Source: an uncultured bacterium
Lineage (GTDB): Bacteria; Verrucomicrobiota; Kiritimatiellia; RFP12; UBA1067
Assembly (NCBI GenBank): GCA_902761035.1
Contig: CACWIW010000036.1
Span: 1-47,398 of the forward strand
Direction: 5' to 3'
DNA: 47,398 nucleotides
The position numbers were made by a program, and so were the translations under genes. The notes below the pieces were generated by a model. The model was not told the origin of the DNA. It searched no databases and saw only the letters and a list, made by a program, of their open reading frames with translations. Of the stretch, positions 16,664 through 24,941 are shown piece by piece (the first letter of the stretch is position 1; each line of letters starts with the position of its first letter).

Positions 16664-16809
16664 GCGGGATTTTGGGAAATTGAAGTTTTGCGCACGGTTT
16701 GAGATGTGAATGCGCGGTACGTCACATGTCGCAATAGGTGAAGTGGCGGGTACTTGGCATGAGATTACGGAGCGGAACGTGGTTTTGGGGGATGCGGCTC
16801 GGCGGGACG
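16648..16809. repeat. 162-bp direct repeat, right copy
   Basis: Partner of 15606-15767. It ends 3 bp before the stop codon of murA at 16813, so it forms the murA 3' boundary. It contains GCGGCTCGGCGGGACG, which also occurs as part of the dispersed hairpin family. Confidence 0.85.
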
Positions 16810-16812
16810 TCA

Positions 16813-18123
16813 TCAGACGTTTGACGATGCGCCAAGGCGCTTCACGTCCGCGCCAAGCGCGGCAAGTTCCTTCTCCACGGATTCATACCCGCGGTCGACG
16901 GACTCCGCGTTGAGGATCGTCGTCTGACCCTTCGCGCAGAGCGCGGCGAGGATGAGGGCGATGCCAGCGCGGATGTCCGGCGAGGTGACCGTGGAGCCGA
17001 CGAGCTGCGTGGGGCCGGTCACGACCACGCGGTGCGGGTCGCACTGTACGATTTTCGCCCCCATGCCGATGAGGTGGTCCACGAAGTAGAGCCGGCTCTC
17101 GAACATCTTCTCGAAGAAGAGACACGTCCCGCGCGTCTGCGTGGCGAGCACGATGAGGATTGAGATAAGATCGCTCGGGAACATCGGCCACGGGCCGTCC
17201 GCCACGGACGGAATCGCGTCGCCGAGGTCGTAGTGCATCTTGAGGTAGCGGTGGACGGGTACGTGTACCGTCCCCTTCGCCGCGTCCTCGCTCCACCGCA
17301 CGCCGAAGCGCCGCAGGGGCTTGGAAAGGACGCGGAACGACGCGATGTCCATGTTTTCAAGTGTCAGTTCGCCACCCGTGATAACGGCCGCCACGAGGTA
17401 GCTCACCGCCTCGATGAGGTCGCAACCCACGCGCGCCGTACAGCCGTGCAGACGTTCCACGCCCTCAATGCGGAGAAGGTTCGTACCCGCGCCCGCGATG
17501 CGCGCGCCCATCGCGTTCAGCATCGTGCAGAGATCCTGGACGTGCGGTTCGCATGCGGCATTGTAGATCTCGGTGACGCCGCGCGCGAGCACTGACGCCA
17601 TGAGGATGTTTTCCGTGGCCGTTACGCTCGCCTCGTCGAGGAGAATGCGCGTGCCGACAAGGCCGTTCTTGGGCGCCTTCACGGAGAGTATGCGCCGGCC
17701 ACACTTCACCTTTGCGCCGAGGGACTCAAAGCCCTCGAAGTGCGTGTCGAGCCGACGATGCCCGATACCGTCCCCGCCTGGCGGCGGCAGGCTCACGGAC
17801 CCCGTGCGCGCGAGGAGCGGTCCCGCGAAGAGGATTGACGTGCGGATTTTCCGCGCGAGCTCCGGGTCGAGGCGAGCGCACTTCAGGCGCTTCGCCGTGA
17901 CTGTTGCCGTCCGCGCAGCCATATCGCGCGAAACCTTCGCGCCGAAGCGCTGGGCGAACGCGAACATGAGGCGCACGTCGTCGATGTCTGGCACGTTCTC
18001 AAGAGTGACCGGCTCGTCCGAGAGCAGCGCCGCCGCGATCATCGGCAACGCCGCGTTTTTGTTGCCCGGCACGCGGTGGACGCCACCGACGGCCTTCCTG
18101 CCCGTAATCTGGAACTTGCCCAT
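16813..18123 (-). CDS. murA: UDP-N-acetylglucosamine 1-carboxyvinyltransferase with Asp at the catalytic Cys position
   Basis: 436 residues, full length. It transfers enolpyruvate from PEP to UDP-GlcNAc, the first committed step of peptidoglycan synthesis. Family landmarks include NKNAALPMIAAALL at 21-34 (Lys22 equivalent), RTSILFAGPLLAR near 94, and PSDLISILIV holding the catalytic Asp305 equivalent. The active-site loop reads PPGGDGIGHRRLDTH. Asp118 replaces the usual Cys115 of GGCAIG, a change known in mycobacteria, chlamydiae and Borrelia to make the enzyme insensitive to fosfomycin. The start has GAGGAG 10 nt upstream, and the gene follows the oxidoreductase gene by 14 bp. Confidence 0.95.
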   Translation of the reverse strand: MGKFQITGRKAVGGVHRVPGNKNAALPMIAAALLSDEPVTLENVPDIDDVRLMFAFAQRFGAKVSRDMAARTATVTAKRLKCARLDPELARKIRTSILFAGPLLARTGSVSLPPPGGDGIGHRRLDTHFEGFESLGAKVKCGRRILSVKAPKNGLVGTRILLDEASVTATENILMASVLARGVTEIYNAACEPHVQDLCTMLNAMGARIAGAGTNLLRIEGVERLHGCTARVGCDLIEAVSYLVAAVITGGELTLENMDIASFRVLSKPLRRFGVRWSEDAAKGTVHVPVHRYLKMHYDLGDAIPSVADGPWPMFPSDLISILIVLATQTRGTCLFFEKMFESRLYFVDHLIGMGAKIVQCDPHRVVVTGPTQLVGSTVTSPDIRAGIALILAALCAKGQTTILNAESVDRGYESVEKELAALGADVKRLGASSNV

Positions 18124-18137
18124 GGCGACAGCGCTCC

Positions 18138-19532
18138 TCAGCCGATTTTCCAGGGTGGACGAACGTACGGCGTCAGGAGCGCGTTGGCCGCCTCGGAGTT
18201 GCTGAAGCGGTTCGCCTTCGCGTCCCAGTCGAGACGCCCCGGCACGCGCTGCGAGATGCAGCCGAGGAGCACCATCTCCGTAAGCGGCACGGAGTGGTCC
18301 CAGTCCGAGAACGGACGCGACCCGCCGCGCACAGCCTCGGCGAACTCCCAGTGGTGTCCCCTCACGCGCGGAAGCGAGACGGGGATGGACTTCGTGGCGG
18401 GATGGTCCTGGTGGCGCGTGAACTTCACATCGCCCTTCATCATCATCTGCCCGTTCCAGAACACGCCCTCCGTGCCGGCGATGAGCGTGCCGTCGAACTT
18501 CTCAAGCTTGCCGTTCGTGAGGCTGCGGCAGGTCTCGGGCGGCGGACAAGTATTGCCATCGTACCAGTAGATTTCAATGGGCTTCGCCTGGCGTCCGCTC
18601 GTCACCACGAGCTTCACGGTCGTCGCCTTCGGATACGTCTCGGCAAACGTCTGCGTAGTCTTCACCGTCTCCACACTCACGACGTCGCGCAGGTCGAGTC
18701 CGCGCCAGAAGGAACTCATCGCGTGGCATGCGATGTCGCCCATCGCGCCCGTTCCGAAGTCGAACCATCCGCGCCACTTGAACGCATGGTACACGCCCCT
18801 CTTGTACGGACGCTTCGGCGCGACGCCGAGCCAGAGGTTCCAGTCAAGCGTGTCGGGAACCGTGTCTGATCCAGACGGGCGGTTCAGACCCTGCGGCCAT
18901 ATCGGACGGTTCGTAGTGACGTGGATTTCGCGTATCTCGCCCAGCACGCCGCTCTGGAGAATCTCGATGTTGCGGCGCTGCCCGTCCATGCCGTTGCCGT
19001 TGTTGCCCATCTGCGTGACGACGCCGCACTTCTTCGCCACCTCGCGGAAGCGCTCGGCCTCCCACCACGTGCGCACGAGAGGTTTCTCCACGTAGACGTG
19101 GCAGCCACGCTCCATCGCCGCAATGGCGCAGGCGGCGTGCATGTGATCAGGCGTGGAGACTACCACTGCGTCGAGGCTCTTCTCGCGCTCGAACATGTCG
19201 CGCCAGTCCTGGTAGCGCCGCACCTTCGGATAGTGCTTCGCCACCCGCTTAGTGGCGACATCGAGAATCCGGCGGTCCACGTCGCAGAGCGCCACAATCT
19301 CCTCGCCCAGATTGAGAAACTCGGTAAGGTTCGCCCCGCCGCGTCCCCCGCTGCCGATAAACGCCATCCGGATTTTCTCTCCCGGCTTGCGGAAGCCCGC
19401 CTTGCGCAGAATCGGCACGGGTGCCGTGGCATTAAGAGGTTCCTGCAACGAAATGCATCCGGGCACCGTAATGCCCGCTGCGGCCATCACGCCGCCTCCA
19501 ATAAATTCTCTCCGTGAAATCTCCACGTTCAT
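18138..19532 (-). CDS. Exported Gfo/Idh/MocA family oxidoreductase
   Basis: 464 residues. The Tat signal SRREFIGGGVMAAAG ends near GCISL, so it could be a Tat lipoprotein. A Rossmann GSGGRGGANL near 60, CDVDRRI and the diagnostic EKPL (YVEKPLVRTW) identify an NAD(P)-dependent sugar or inositol oxidoreductase-like protein. Many exported relatives act on glycans, and the substrate here is unknown. ATG 19532 is preferred: it has AAAGGA before it and overlaps the stop of a 10-codon uORF. The upstream in-frame start at 19577 lies within the promoter. It shares a short divergent promoter region with queC and is followed by murA. Confidence 0.9.
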   Translation of the reverse strand: MNVEISRREFIGGGVMAAAGITVPGCISLQEPLNATAPVPILRKAGFRKPGEKIRMAFIGSGGRGGANLTEFLNLGEEIVALCDVDRRILDVATKRVAKHYPKVRRYQDWRDMFEREKSLDAVVVSTPDHMHAACAIAAMERGCHVYVEKPLVRTWWEAERFREVAKKCGVVTQMGNNGNGMDGQRRNIEILQSGVLGEIREIHVTTNRPIWPQGLNRPSGSDTVPDTLDWNLWLGVAPKRPYKRGVYHAFKWRGWFDFGTGAMGDIACHAMSSFWRGLDLRDVVSVETVKTTQTFAETYPKATTVKLVVTSGRQAKPIEIYWYDGNTCPPPETCRSLTNGKLEKFDGTLIAGTEGVFWNGQMMMKGDVKFTRHQDHPATKSIPVSLPRVRGHHWEFAEAVRGGSRPFSDWDHSVPLTEMVLLGCISQRVPGRLDWDAKANRFSNSEAANALLTPYVRPPWKIG

Positions 19533-19561
19533 GATCCTTTCTTGATGGTATATTTTGCCAT
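19529..19561 (-). CDS. Leaderless 10-codon uORF coupled to the oxidoreductase gene
   Basis: ATG 19561 begins 6 nt after the -10 TATACT and encodes MAKYTIKKGS. Its TGA (19531-19529) overlaps the oxidoreductase ATG (19532-19530). The AAAGGA used by the main gene lies inside the last codons. This geometry would make translation of the main gene depend on ribosomes finishing the uORF. It could be chance, as it is so short. Confidence 0.45.
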   Translation of the reverse strand: MAKYTIKKGS

Positions 19562-19567
19562 GGCGGT

Positions 19568-19608
19568 AGTATAGCATATTCCCAGCGCGGGGGGAATTGT
19601 GTTATACT
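19568..19608. promoter_or_regulatory. Divergent extended -10 promoters for the oxidoreductase and queC
   Basis: Minus strand TGCTATACT (19576-19568) reads to the oxidoreductase. Plus strand TGTTATACT (19600-19608) reads to queC, whose ATG begins 9 nt further on. Neither has a good -35. The two -10 elements are only 29 bp apart, so the polymerases would compete. Confidence 0.55.
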
Positions 19609-19617
19609 TCTCCCTGC

Positions 19618-20325
19618 ATGAAAAAAGAAGACATACAGGCCGTCGTGGTGCTGAGCGGCGGACAGGACAGCGCGACCTGCCTCGCGCTTGCCGTGCGTCG
19701 CCACGGCGCGGACCGTGTCGCCGCCATCACCTTCAACTACGGCCAGCGCCACGCCCTTGAGACGAAGTACGCGAAGGCCCTCGCGCGCCGCTTCGGAATC
19801 GCCCGACACAAGGTCGTGCGGCTCGACTTCTACCGACACCTCACGCGCAACGCTCTCATGAACGACGACATCCCGATCGCCAAGCGCGCGGACGCCACCT
19901 GCCCCACAACCGTAGTTGAGGGTCGCAACGCCTTCTTCCTCCTCTCCGCCGGCGTGTGGGCGAAATCTCTCGGCGCGCGCGAGATCTACACCGGCGTATC
20001 GCAGGCCGACTTCTCCGGCTACCCCGACTGCCGGGCGGACTTCATCCGCGCGCAGCAGCGCATGATGCGCCTCGCGATGGAATGGCCCTTCAAGATCGTC
20101 ACGCCGTTCATGAACAAGACGAAGGCCGAGGAATGGGCGCTCGCCGACAAACTCGGCATCCTCGACATCGTGAAGAACGAGACGCTCACCTGCTACAACG
20201 GCATCCCCGGCGCGGGCTGCGGAAAATGTCCGGCCTGCAAGCTCCGCAACGCCGGCCTCCGCGAATTCGAAAAGCGCCAGCGCGCAGCAAAGGTCAACCG
20301 CACCTCGTCACGCCCGCACACTTGA
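19618..20325 (+). CDS. queC: 7-cyano-7-deazaguanine synthase
   Basis: 235 residues. It makes preQ0 from 7-carboxy-7-deazaguanine with ATP and ammonia, for queuosine or other 7-deazaguanines. The PP-loop SGGQDSATCLALAV is at residues 14-27, and the C-terminal zinc site is GCGKCPACKLR near 202-212, with an additional Cys in TCYNGIPGAGC. ATG 19618 is chosen because the -10 element ends 9 nt upstream and there is no Shine-Dalgarno. The message would be leaderless or nearly so. Its 3' end overlaps the convergent phosphoesterase gene by 18 bp. No queD, queE or queF is visible here. Confidence 0.95.
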   Translation: MKKEDIQAVVVLSGGQDSATCLALAVRRHGADRVAAITFNYGQRHALETKYAKALARRFGIARHKVVRLDFYRHLTRNALMNDDIPIAKRADATCPTTVVEGRNAFFLLSAGVWAKSLGAREIYTGVSQADFSGYPDCRADFIRAQQRMMRLAMEWPFKIVTPFMNKTKAEEWALADKLGILDIVKNETLTCYNGIPGAGCGKCPACKLRNAGLREFEKRQRAAKVNRTSSRPHT

Positions 20326-21462
20326 CAGCTCGAACACCTGGCTCGGCGTGCGCGCGTCGCCCGGATAGAACGTCGCCTTCACGGAACGGTCCGAAACGGA
20401 CAGCGTGACGTGCCCCGCCGCACGGGCGAGCCAGTACTCCCTGAGGTTCGGCGCCACTTCGCCAATGCAGGTGCGGAAGTCCGCACGCGCACGGTCATCC
20501 GTGAGCAGCGGTGCGGTCATCGTTCCGTATCCGTCCGGCGCGGTCGCGAGGGGCTTTGAAAACGCCATTTCCTCGTCCGTCCACACGGCGCTTGTGATGA
20601 ACTGCGTAAGCTCGCCCTCGGAGGACTTGAGCCGCTTGAAGTCGATCACGTGGGTGTGTCCCGCGAGGATGATCGCGCGGCGGCGCATGAGCTTCGCGAT
20701 GAGCGCGCGACGCGCCTCGTTGTGCTTTGGCGCACCGAGGAGGCTCCAGCGGAACGAGCCGGAATCGCTGAACACAAGCGGTCCGTGCGTGACGAGAAAC
20801 AGGTGGCGGGCGCCCTCCGTCTCGTCCACGAGGCGGTTGAGGCGCTCGGGGTCGGGACAGTTGAAGTCCGCCATCACCCAGGCGTCCGGCCCCTGGCGGA
20901 AGGAGAACGTGGTGGACTCCACGGTCTGGCCAAGTTCGCGTCCCATCGTGGCGTTTGACCACTCGTGGAACGCCTTGCACGCGCCGTCGCCGCGGATGTC
21001 GTGGTTGCCCTCCACCGCCACGAACGGCAGACGCCCCGCGTAGGCGCGCTTCATGAGCTGCATCGCGTCGTCCAGCATCCGCTTGTGCGTGGGCTGGTCG
21101 TCGCAGTCGCCCTGCACTAGGTCGCCGAGCTGGAGCACGAAGCGGGCGTCGGACGCGAGACACGCGGCGGAGGCCTTCAGGAGGCGCGGACACCTCTCCG
21201 CCCACATGTCGCCGTTGCGCATGAACTCGGCGCGCTGCACGCGCCAGAGCCATTCCGCCTTCCGGTCGTTGTCGTAGTGGGTATGGTAGGTCGATGAAGG
21301 GAACGTGTCGTAGTGCGTGTCGCCAAGCAGCACCACGGAGTAGTCGTCCGAGTTATGCCGCCCGAGCGTGGTGCAGCCGCCGAGGCACAATGCACCGGCG
21401 GCGCACCCCTTCAACCAGTCCCGTCGTCCAAGACGCGGAAACGCTTCGTGCTGTTTTTTCAT
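20308..21462 (-). CDS. Tat-exported calcineurin-like metallophosphoesterase
   Basis: 384 residues from ATG 21462, five bases after the metK stop, so probably in the metK transcript. The N-terminus LGRRDWLKGCAAGALCLGGC is a Tat signal with a lipobox-like LGGC. Metal-binding motifs of the calcineurin-like fold are in order: GDTHYD, GDLVQGD, GNHDIRGD, THGPLVF and AGHTHVID. Such lipoproteins hydrolyse phosphomono- or diesters outside the cytoplasm. The specific substrate is unknown. An upstream in-frame extension lies within metK and is rejected. Confidence 0.9.
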   Translation of the reverse strand: MKKQHEAFPRLGRRDWLKGCAAGALCLGGCTTLGRHNSDDYSVVLLGDTHYDTFPSSTYHTHYDNDRKAEWLWRVQRAEFMRNGDMWAERCPRLLKASAACLASDARFVLQLGDLVQGDCDDQPTHKRMLDDAMQLMKRAYAGRLPFVAVEGNHDIRGDGACKAFHEWSNATMGRELGQTVESTTFSFRQGPDAWVMADFNCPDPERLNRLVDETEGARHLFLVTHGPLVFSDSGSFRWSLLGAPKHNEARRALIAKLMRRRAIILAGHTHVIDFKRLKSSEGELTQFITSAVWTDEEMAFSKPLATAPDGYGTMTAPLLTDDRARADFRTCIGEVAPNLREYWLARAAGHVTLSVSDRSVKATFYPGDARTPSQVFELSSVRA

Positions 21463-21467
21463 GTTGT

Positions 21468-22652
21468 TTAACCGAGGATATCCTTCAGGACGGATACCTT
21501 GTCCGTCTTCTCCCACGGGAATGCGTCGCGACCGAAGTGTCCGTAGCTCGCCGTGTCGCGGTAGCACCAGCCCTTCGGCTCGGTGAGACCGAGGTCGGCG
21601 ATAAGCGCGTAGGGGCGGAAGTCGAACACCTTGCCGGAGAGGATTAGCTTCTCGATCTGCTCGTTCGTGACGCCGTGGTTCGTGCCGAACGTCTTCACGC
21701 ACACGGAGACGGGCCGGTCCACGCCGATTGCGTAGGCCACCTGGATCTGGCAGCGGTCCGCGTAGCCGGCGGCGACGATGTTCTTCGCCGCGTAGCGCGC
21801 GTAGTAGGCGGCGCTGCGGTCCACCTTCGAGGGATCCTTGCCGCTGAAGGCACCGCCGCCATGAGCGGCCATGCCGCCGTAGGTGTCCACGATGATCTTG
21901 CGCCCGGTGAGGCCGCTGTCGCCCGTGGGGCCGCCCACCACGAACTTGCCGGTGGGGTTCACGTAGAAGCGCGTGCGGTTCGTGAGGAGCTTCGTCTTCG
22001 CGAGGCGGTCGCGGGCGATCTCCTCGATCTGCGCATAGAATTTCTTGTTCGCGCCGTCCTCAGTGGTCTGGTGCGAAATGACTACCGTGTCGATTGCGAC
22101 GGGGCGTCCGTCTTCGTAGACGACGGAAAGCTGGCTCTTGGCGTCGGGGCGTAGGAACGGCTGCTTGCGCGTCTTGCGCAGACGCGCGAAGTGGGCCAGC
22201 AGCTCGTGCGCGTACATGATCGGTGCGGGCATGAGCGACGGCGTCTCGCGCGTCGCGTAGCCGAACATCATCCCCTGGTCGCCCGCGCCCTGCTTCTTGG
22301 CCTCCTTGCGGTTCACGCCCTGGGCGATGTCGGGACTCTGCCCGTGGAGCGCGCTTACGTAGTTGAACGTGTCCCAGCTGAAGCCCTCGACGGGACGGTC
22401 GTAGCCGATGTCCTTCACCACGCGACGGGCGATTTCCTGTGTGTTGACCGTATCGAACCCCTCGCTGGTGATCTCGCCCATGTTGACGACGAGGCCGGGG
22501 CCGCACATCGTCTCGCAGGCGACGTGCGCGCGCGCGTCCTTCGCGAGGCAGGCGTCCAGAATCGCGTCGGATATCTGGTCGGCGACTTTGTCGGGGTGGC
22601 CTTCCGAGACAGACTCGGAGGTGAAAACGTGCCGTACGGCATGTTTTTGCAT
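21468..22652 (-). CDS. metK: S-adenosylmethionine synthetase
   Basis: 394 residues, full length. It forms SAM from methionine and ATP. It shows [20 protein letters not shown] at the N-terminus, [12 protein letters not shown] near 120, and the P-loop-like [21 protein letters not shown] near 258. The ATG at 22652 follows AGAGAG with suitable spacing. Between it and the extended -10 promoter (22778-22786) lies a structured leader that looks like a SAM-clan riboswitch, fitting feedback by the product. The metallophosphoesterase gene follows after 5 bp. Confidence 0.97.
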   Translation of the reverse strand: MQKHAVRHVFTSESVSEGHPDKVADQISDAILDACLAKDARAHVACETMCGPGLVVNMGEITSEGFDTVNTQEIARRVVKDIGYDRPVEGFSWDTFNYVSALHGQSPDIAQGVNRKEAKKQGAGDQGMMFGYATRETPSLMPAPIMYAHELLAHFARLRKTRKQPFLRPDAKSQLSVVYEDGRPVAIDTVVISHQTTEDGANKKFYAQIEEIARDRLAKTKLLTNRTRFYVNPTGKFVVGGPTGDSGLTGRKIIVDTYGGMAAHGGGAFSGKDPSKVDRSAAYYARYAAKNIVAAGYADRCQIQVAYAIGVDRPVSVCVKTFGTNHGVTNEQIEKLILSGKVFDFRPYALIADLGLTEPKGWCYRDTASYGHFGRDAFPWEKTDKVSVLKDILG

Positions 22653-22683
22653 GTTCTACTCTCTTTCTTCGTACTTGCGAAGC

Positions 22684-22761
22684 GCATCCGGGGGAACATC
22701 CCGAACCACCGTGGCTGACGCTCGGTTGGCACAGGGGCAACCCGCCCCCGCTTCCTGATGC
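22684..22761 (-). ncRNA. Probable SAM-I/SAM-IV clan riboswitch in the metK leader
   Basis: Read on the minus strand, the leader can close as P1 GCATC (22761-22757) with GATGC (22688-22684). Inside is a P2-like hairpin GGGGC/GCCCC, then GCCAACC resembling the GGCAACC core. An AACC...GGTGGTT pairing resembles P3 with AGGUGCUAA-like sequence, followed by a CGGGA/TCCCcCG hairpin. The order, the location after the promoter and before metK, and the CAACC/ACGGTGG core fit the SAM-I/IV family rather than SAM-II. The match is partial and by eye only. Confidence 0.45.
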
Positions 22762-22777
22762 AGAATCGAATGGCTAG

Positions 22778-22786
22778 AGTATACCA
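22778..22786 (-). promoter_or_regulatory. Extended -10 promoter of metK
   Basis: TGGTATACT on the minus strand, about 125 nt upstream of ATG 22652. No clear -35 hexamer. Confidence 0.5.
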
Positions 22787-22831
22787 TACCCGGCCGCCGA
22801 TGGCGAGTGGAAAGTTGGTTATCGCCGTATG

Positions 22832-24808
22832 CTATTTGATTGCCTTGAGTGCCTTGATCTGGTCGCGGAGGTATGCGGCGCGTTCGAATTCAAGCGCGTC
22901 TGCCGCCTGCACCATCTCTTCCTGCAACGCGGCGATGGTTTCGGACACGTCGAACTTCTCAGGCGTCGCGTTCACCGCCGCGCGTTCCGTCTTCTTCGCC
23001 TCGGAATAGACGTACACCGCCTCGTTGATCGCACGCTTGACACTCTTCGGCGTGATGTGGTGCGCCTTGTTGTACGCAATCTGCTTCGTGCGGTGGTTCT
23101 TCGTGATGCGCAGGAGGTCGCGGATGGCGTCCGTCTGGTGGTCGGCGTAGAGGATCACGCGTCCGTTGACGTGGCGCGCGCAACGGCCCGCGGTCTGCAC
23201 GAGCGACGTGGTGGAGCGCAGGAAGCCCTCCTTGTCCGCGTCGAGGATCGCGACGAGCGCCACCTCGGGAAAATCGAGCCCTTCGCGGAGGAGGTTGATG
23301 CCGATAAGGCAGTCGAACTCGCCCTTGCGGAGACGTCCGAGAATCGCCACGCGCTCGAGCGCGTCGATGCCGCTGTGCAGGTATTCGACGCGCAGGCCCG
23401 TCTCGTGCAGGTAGGCGGTGAGGTCTTCGGCGGAACGTTTCGTGAGCGTGGTCACGAGCACGCGGTCGCCCATCTCCGCCACTTTGCGGATTTCGGCCAT
23501 GAGGTCATCTATTTGGCCTTTGAGCGGACGGATCTCGATCTCGGGGTCGAGAAGGCCTGTCGGACGAATCACCTGTTCGGCCACGACGGACGAAACGTCG
23601 TACTCGTAGTCGCCGGGCGTCGCGCTCGTGAAGACGATCTGGTGTATCTTGCGCTCGAACTCCTCGAAACGGAGCGGACGGTTGTCCTTCGCGCTCGGCA
23701 GGCGGAAGCCGTAGTCCACGAGCTTCTGCTTGCGCGCCTGGTCGCCGTTGAACATCGCGCGGAGCTGCGGCACGGCCACGTGGGACTCGTCGATGATCGT
23801 GAGGAAGTCGTCGGGGAAGTAGTCGAGCAGACACTCCGGCGGCTCGCCGGGGGCGCGGCCGGTGAGCGGACGCGAGTAGTTCTCGATGCCGTTGCAGTAG
23901 CCGAGCTGGCGCATCATCTCGATGTCGTACTCCGTGCGCTCGCGGATGCGCTGCGCCTCGATGTACTTCTTGCGCTCCTCGAAGAAGAGAAGCCGCTCCT
24001 TCAGCTCCTCCGTGATCCGCTGGTAGGCGGCCTCCATCTTCTCCTTCGGCATCACGAACTGCTTGGCGGGTGTGACGACGGCGGCGGGCATGGAGACGCC
24101 GGGCTTGAAGTCGGGCACGGAGAGCTGCCGGATGGAGTCGATCTCATCGCCGAAGAATTCCACGCGGATGCCGTCCGTCGCGTATGCGGGGAAGATGTCC
24201 ACCACGTCCCCGCGCACGCGGAACGTGCCGGGCGAGTAGTCAAGGTCGTTGCGCACGTACTGCGCGGCGATGAGCCGGTCTACGAGGTTGCCGCGTCCGC
24301 AGTTTTCGCCCTGCTTGAATCCGACGGCCAGGTTGCGGTATTCCGTCGATTCGCCGAGGCCGTAGATGCAGCTCACGGAGGCGACCACGATCACGTCGCG
24401 ACGCGCGATGAGCGCGTTCGTGGCGGCGAGGCGGTAGCGCTCGATCTCCTCGTTGATCGAAGCGTCTTTCTCGATGTAGGTGTCTGTCTGGGGAATGTAC
24501 GCCTCGGGCTGGTAGTAGTCGTAGTAGGAGATGAAGTACTCGACGGCGTTTTCGGGGAAGAACTGGCGCAGCTCGGCAAACAGCTGGGCGGCGAGCGTCT
24601 TGTTGTGCGAGAGGATGAGCGTGGGACGGTTCCAACGTGTAATCACGTTCGCCATCGTGAACGTCTTGCCGCTTCCGGTCACGCCTTGGAGAACGAGACG
24701 GTCCTTACCCTTCTCAAGCCCCTTCACGATCGCGTCGATCGCCTCCGGCTGGTCGCCGGTGGGCTTGAAGTCCGAAACGAGTTTGAAAAGTCGCTCCACA
24801 GTATCCAT
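22832..24808 (-). CDS. uvrB: Excinuclease ABC subunit B
   Basis: 658 residues from ATG 24808. GTG 24820 is an alternative with AGAGG 3 nt before it, giving 662. UvrB loads onto DNA with UvrA and verifies damage for UvrC. It shows the helicase Walker A GVTGSGKTFTMANVI near 40, the beta-hairpin YYDYYQPEAYIPQTDTYIEK, DEXX-type TIIDESHVAVPQ, helicase motif VI QTAGRCARH and a C-terminal UVR motif (ETIAALQEEMVQAADALEFE) that binds UvrC. A promoter and a long hairpin with repeated GAACA precede it. That hairpin may be a damage-response operator or a 5' RNA structure. Confidence 0.97.
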   Translation of the reverse strand: MDTVERLFKLVSDFKPTGDQPEAIDAIVKGLEKGKDRLVLQGVTGSGKTFTMANVITRWNRPTLILSHNKTLAAQLFAELRQFFPENAVEYFISYYDYYQPEAYIPQTDTYIEKDASINEEIERYRLAATNALIARRDVIVVASVSCIYGLGESTEYRNLAVGFKQGENCGRGNLVDRLIAAQYVRNDLDYSPGTFRVRGDVVDIFPAYATDGIRVEFFGDEIDSIRQLSVPDFKPGVSMPAAVVTPAKQFVMPKEKMEAAYQRITEELKERLLFFEERKKYIEAQRIRERTEYDIEMMRQLGYCNGIENYSRPLTGRAPGEPPECLLDYFPDDFLTIIDESHVAVPQLRAMFNGDQARKQKLVDYGFRLPSAKDNRPLRFEEFERKIHQIVFTSATPGDYEYDVSSVVAEQVIRPTGLLDPEIEIRPLKGQIDDLMAEIRKVAEMGDRVLVTTLTKRSAEDLTAYLHETGLRVEYLHSGIDALERVAILGRLRKGEFDCLIGINLLREGLDFPEVALVAILDADKEGFLRSTTSLVQTAGRCARHVNGRVILYADHQTDAIRDLLRITKNHRTKQIAYNKAHHITPKSVKRAINEAVYVYSEAKKTERAAVNATPEKFDVSETIAALQEEMVQAADALEFERAAYLRDQIKALKAIK

Positions 24809-24841
24809 TCCCTCACTCACGTGCCTCTTTATTAATTGTCC

Positions 24842-24903
24842 ATGTAGAACATGCAGAACATATAAATCATCTGGATGTTTTGCATGTTCTACCTGTTCTA
24901 CAT
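24842..24903 (-). repeat. Long inverted repeat at the 5' end of the uvrB transcript
   Basis: Arms 24842-24861 and 24875-24903 match over 20 bp with one mismatch and one 9-nt insertion, the insertion being a tandem duplication of GTAGAACAG. The arms contain repeated GAACA/TGTTC words. The hairpin begins at the predicted transcription start, so it could be an operator or an mRNA hairpin. Confidence 0.7.
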
Positions 24904-24908
24904 GGATA

Positions 24909-24937
24909 ATTATCTCATCAGATAGTGTCGAAAGCAA
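24909..24937 (-). promoter_or_regulatory. Promoter of uvrB
   Basis: TTGCTT (24937-24932), a 17-nt spacer and GATAAT (24914-24909) on the minus strand, in the gap after ribBA and before uvrB. The expected start near 24902 leaves a leader of about 95 nt. Confidence 0.55.
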
Positions 24938-24941
24938 TAGT

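Noticed and set aside
16813..18123. Inactive MurA paralogue or EPSP synthase because the Cys is missing
   Set aside because: Asp at this position is a known functional alternative, and other catalytic motifs are intact over the full length.
22829..24835. 668-codon plus-strand frame opposite uvrB
   Set aside because: Complete overlap with clear UvrB. His/Arg/Val-rich shadow composition caused by high GC codon bias.
24842..24903. Firm LexA/SOS box call
   Set aside because: GAACA words repeat with spacing that matches no LexA consensus I can name with confidence, so it is kept only as a hypothesis.
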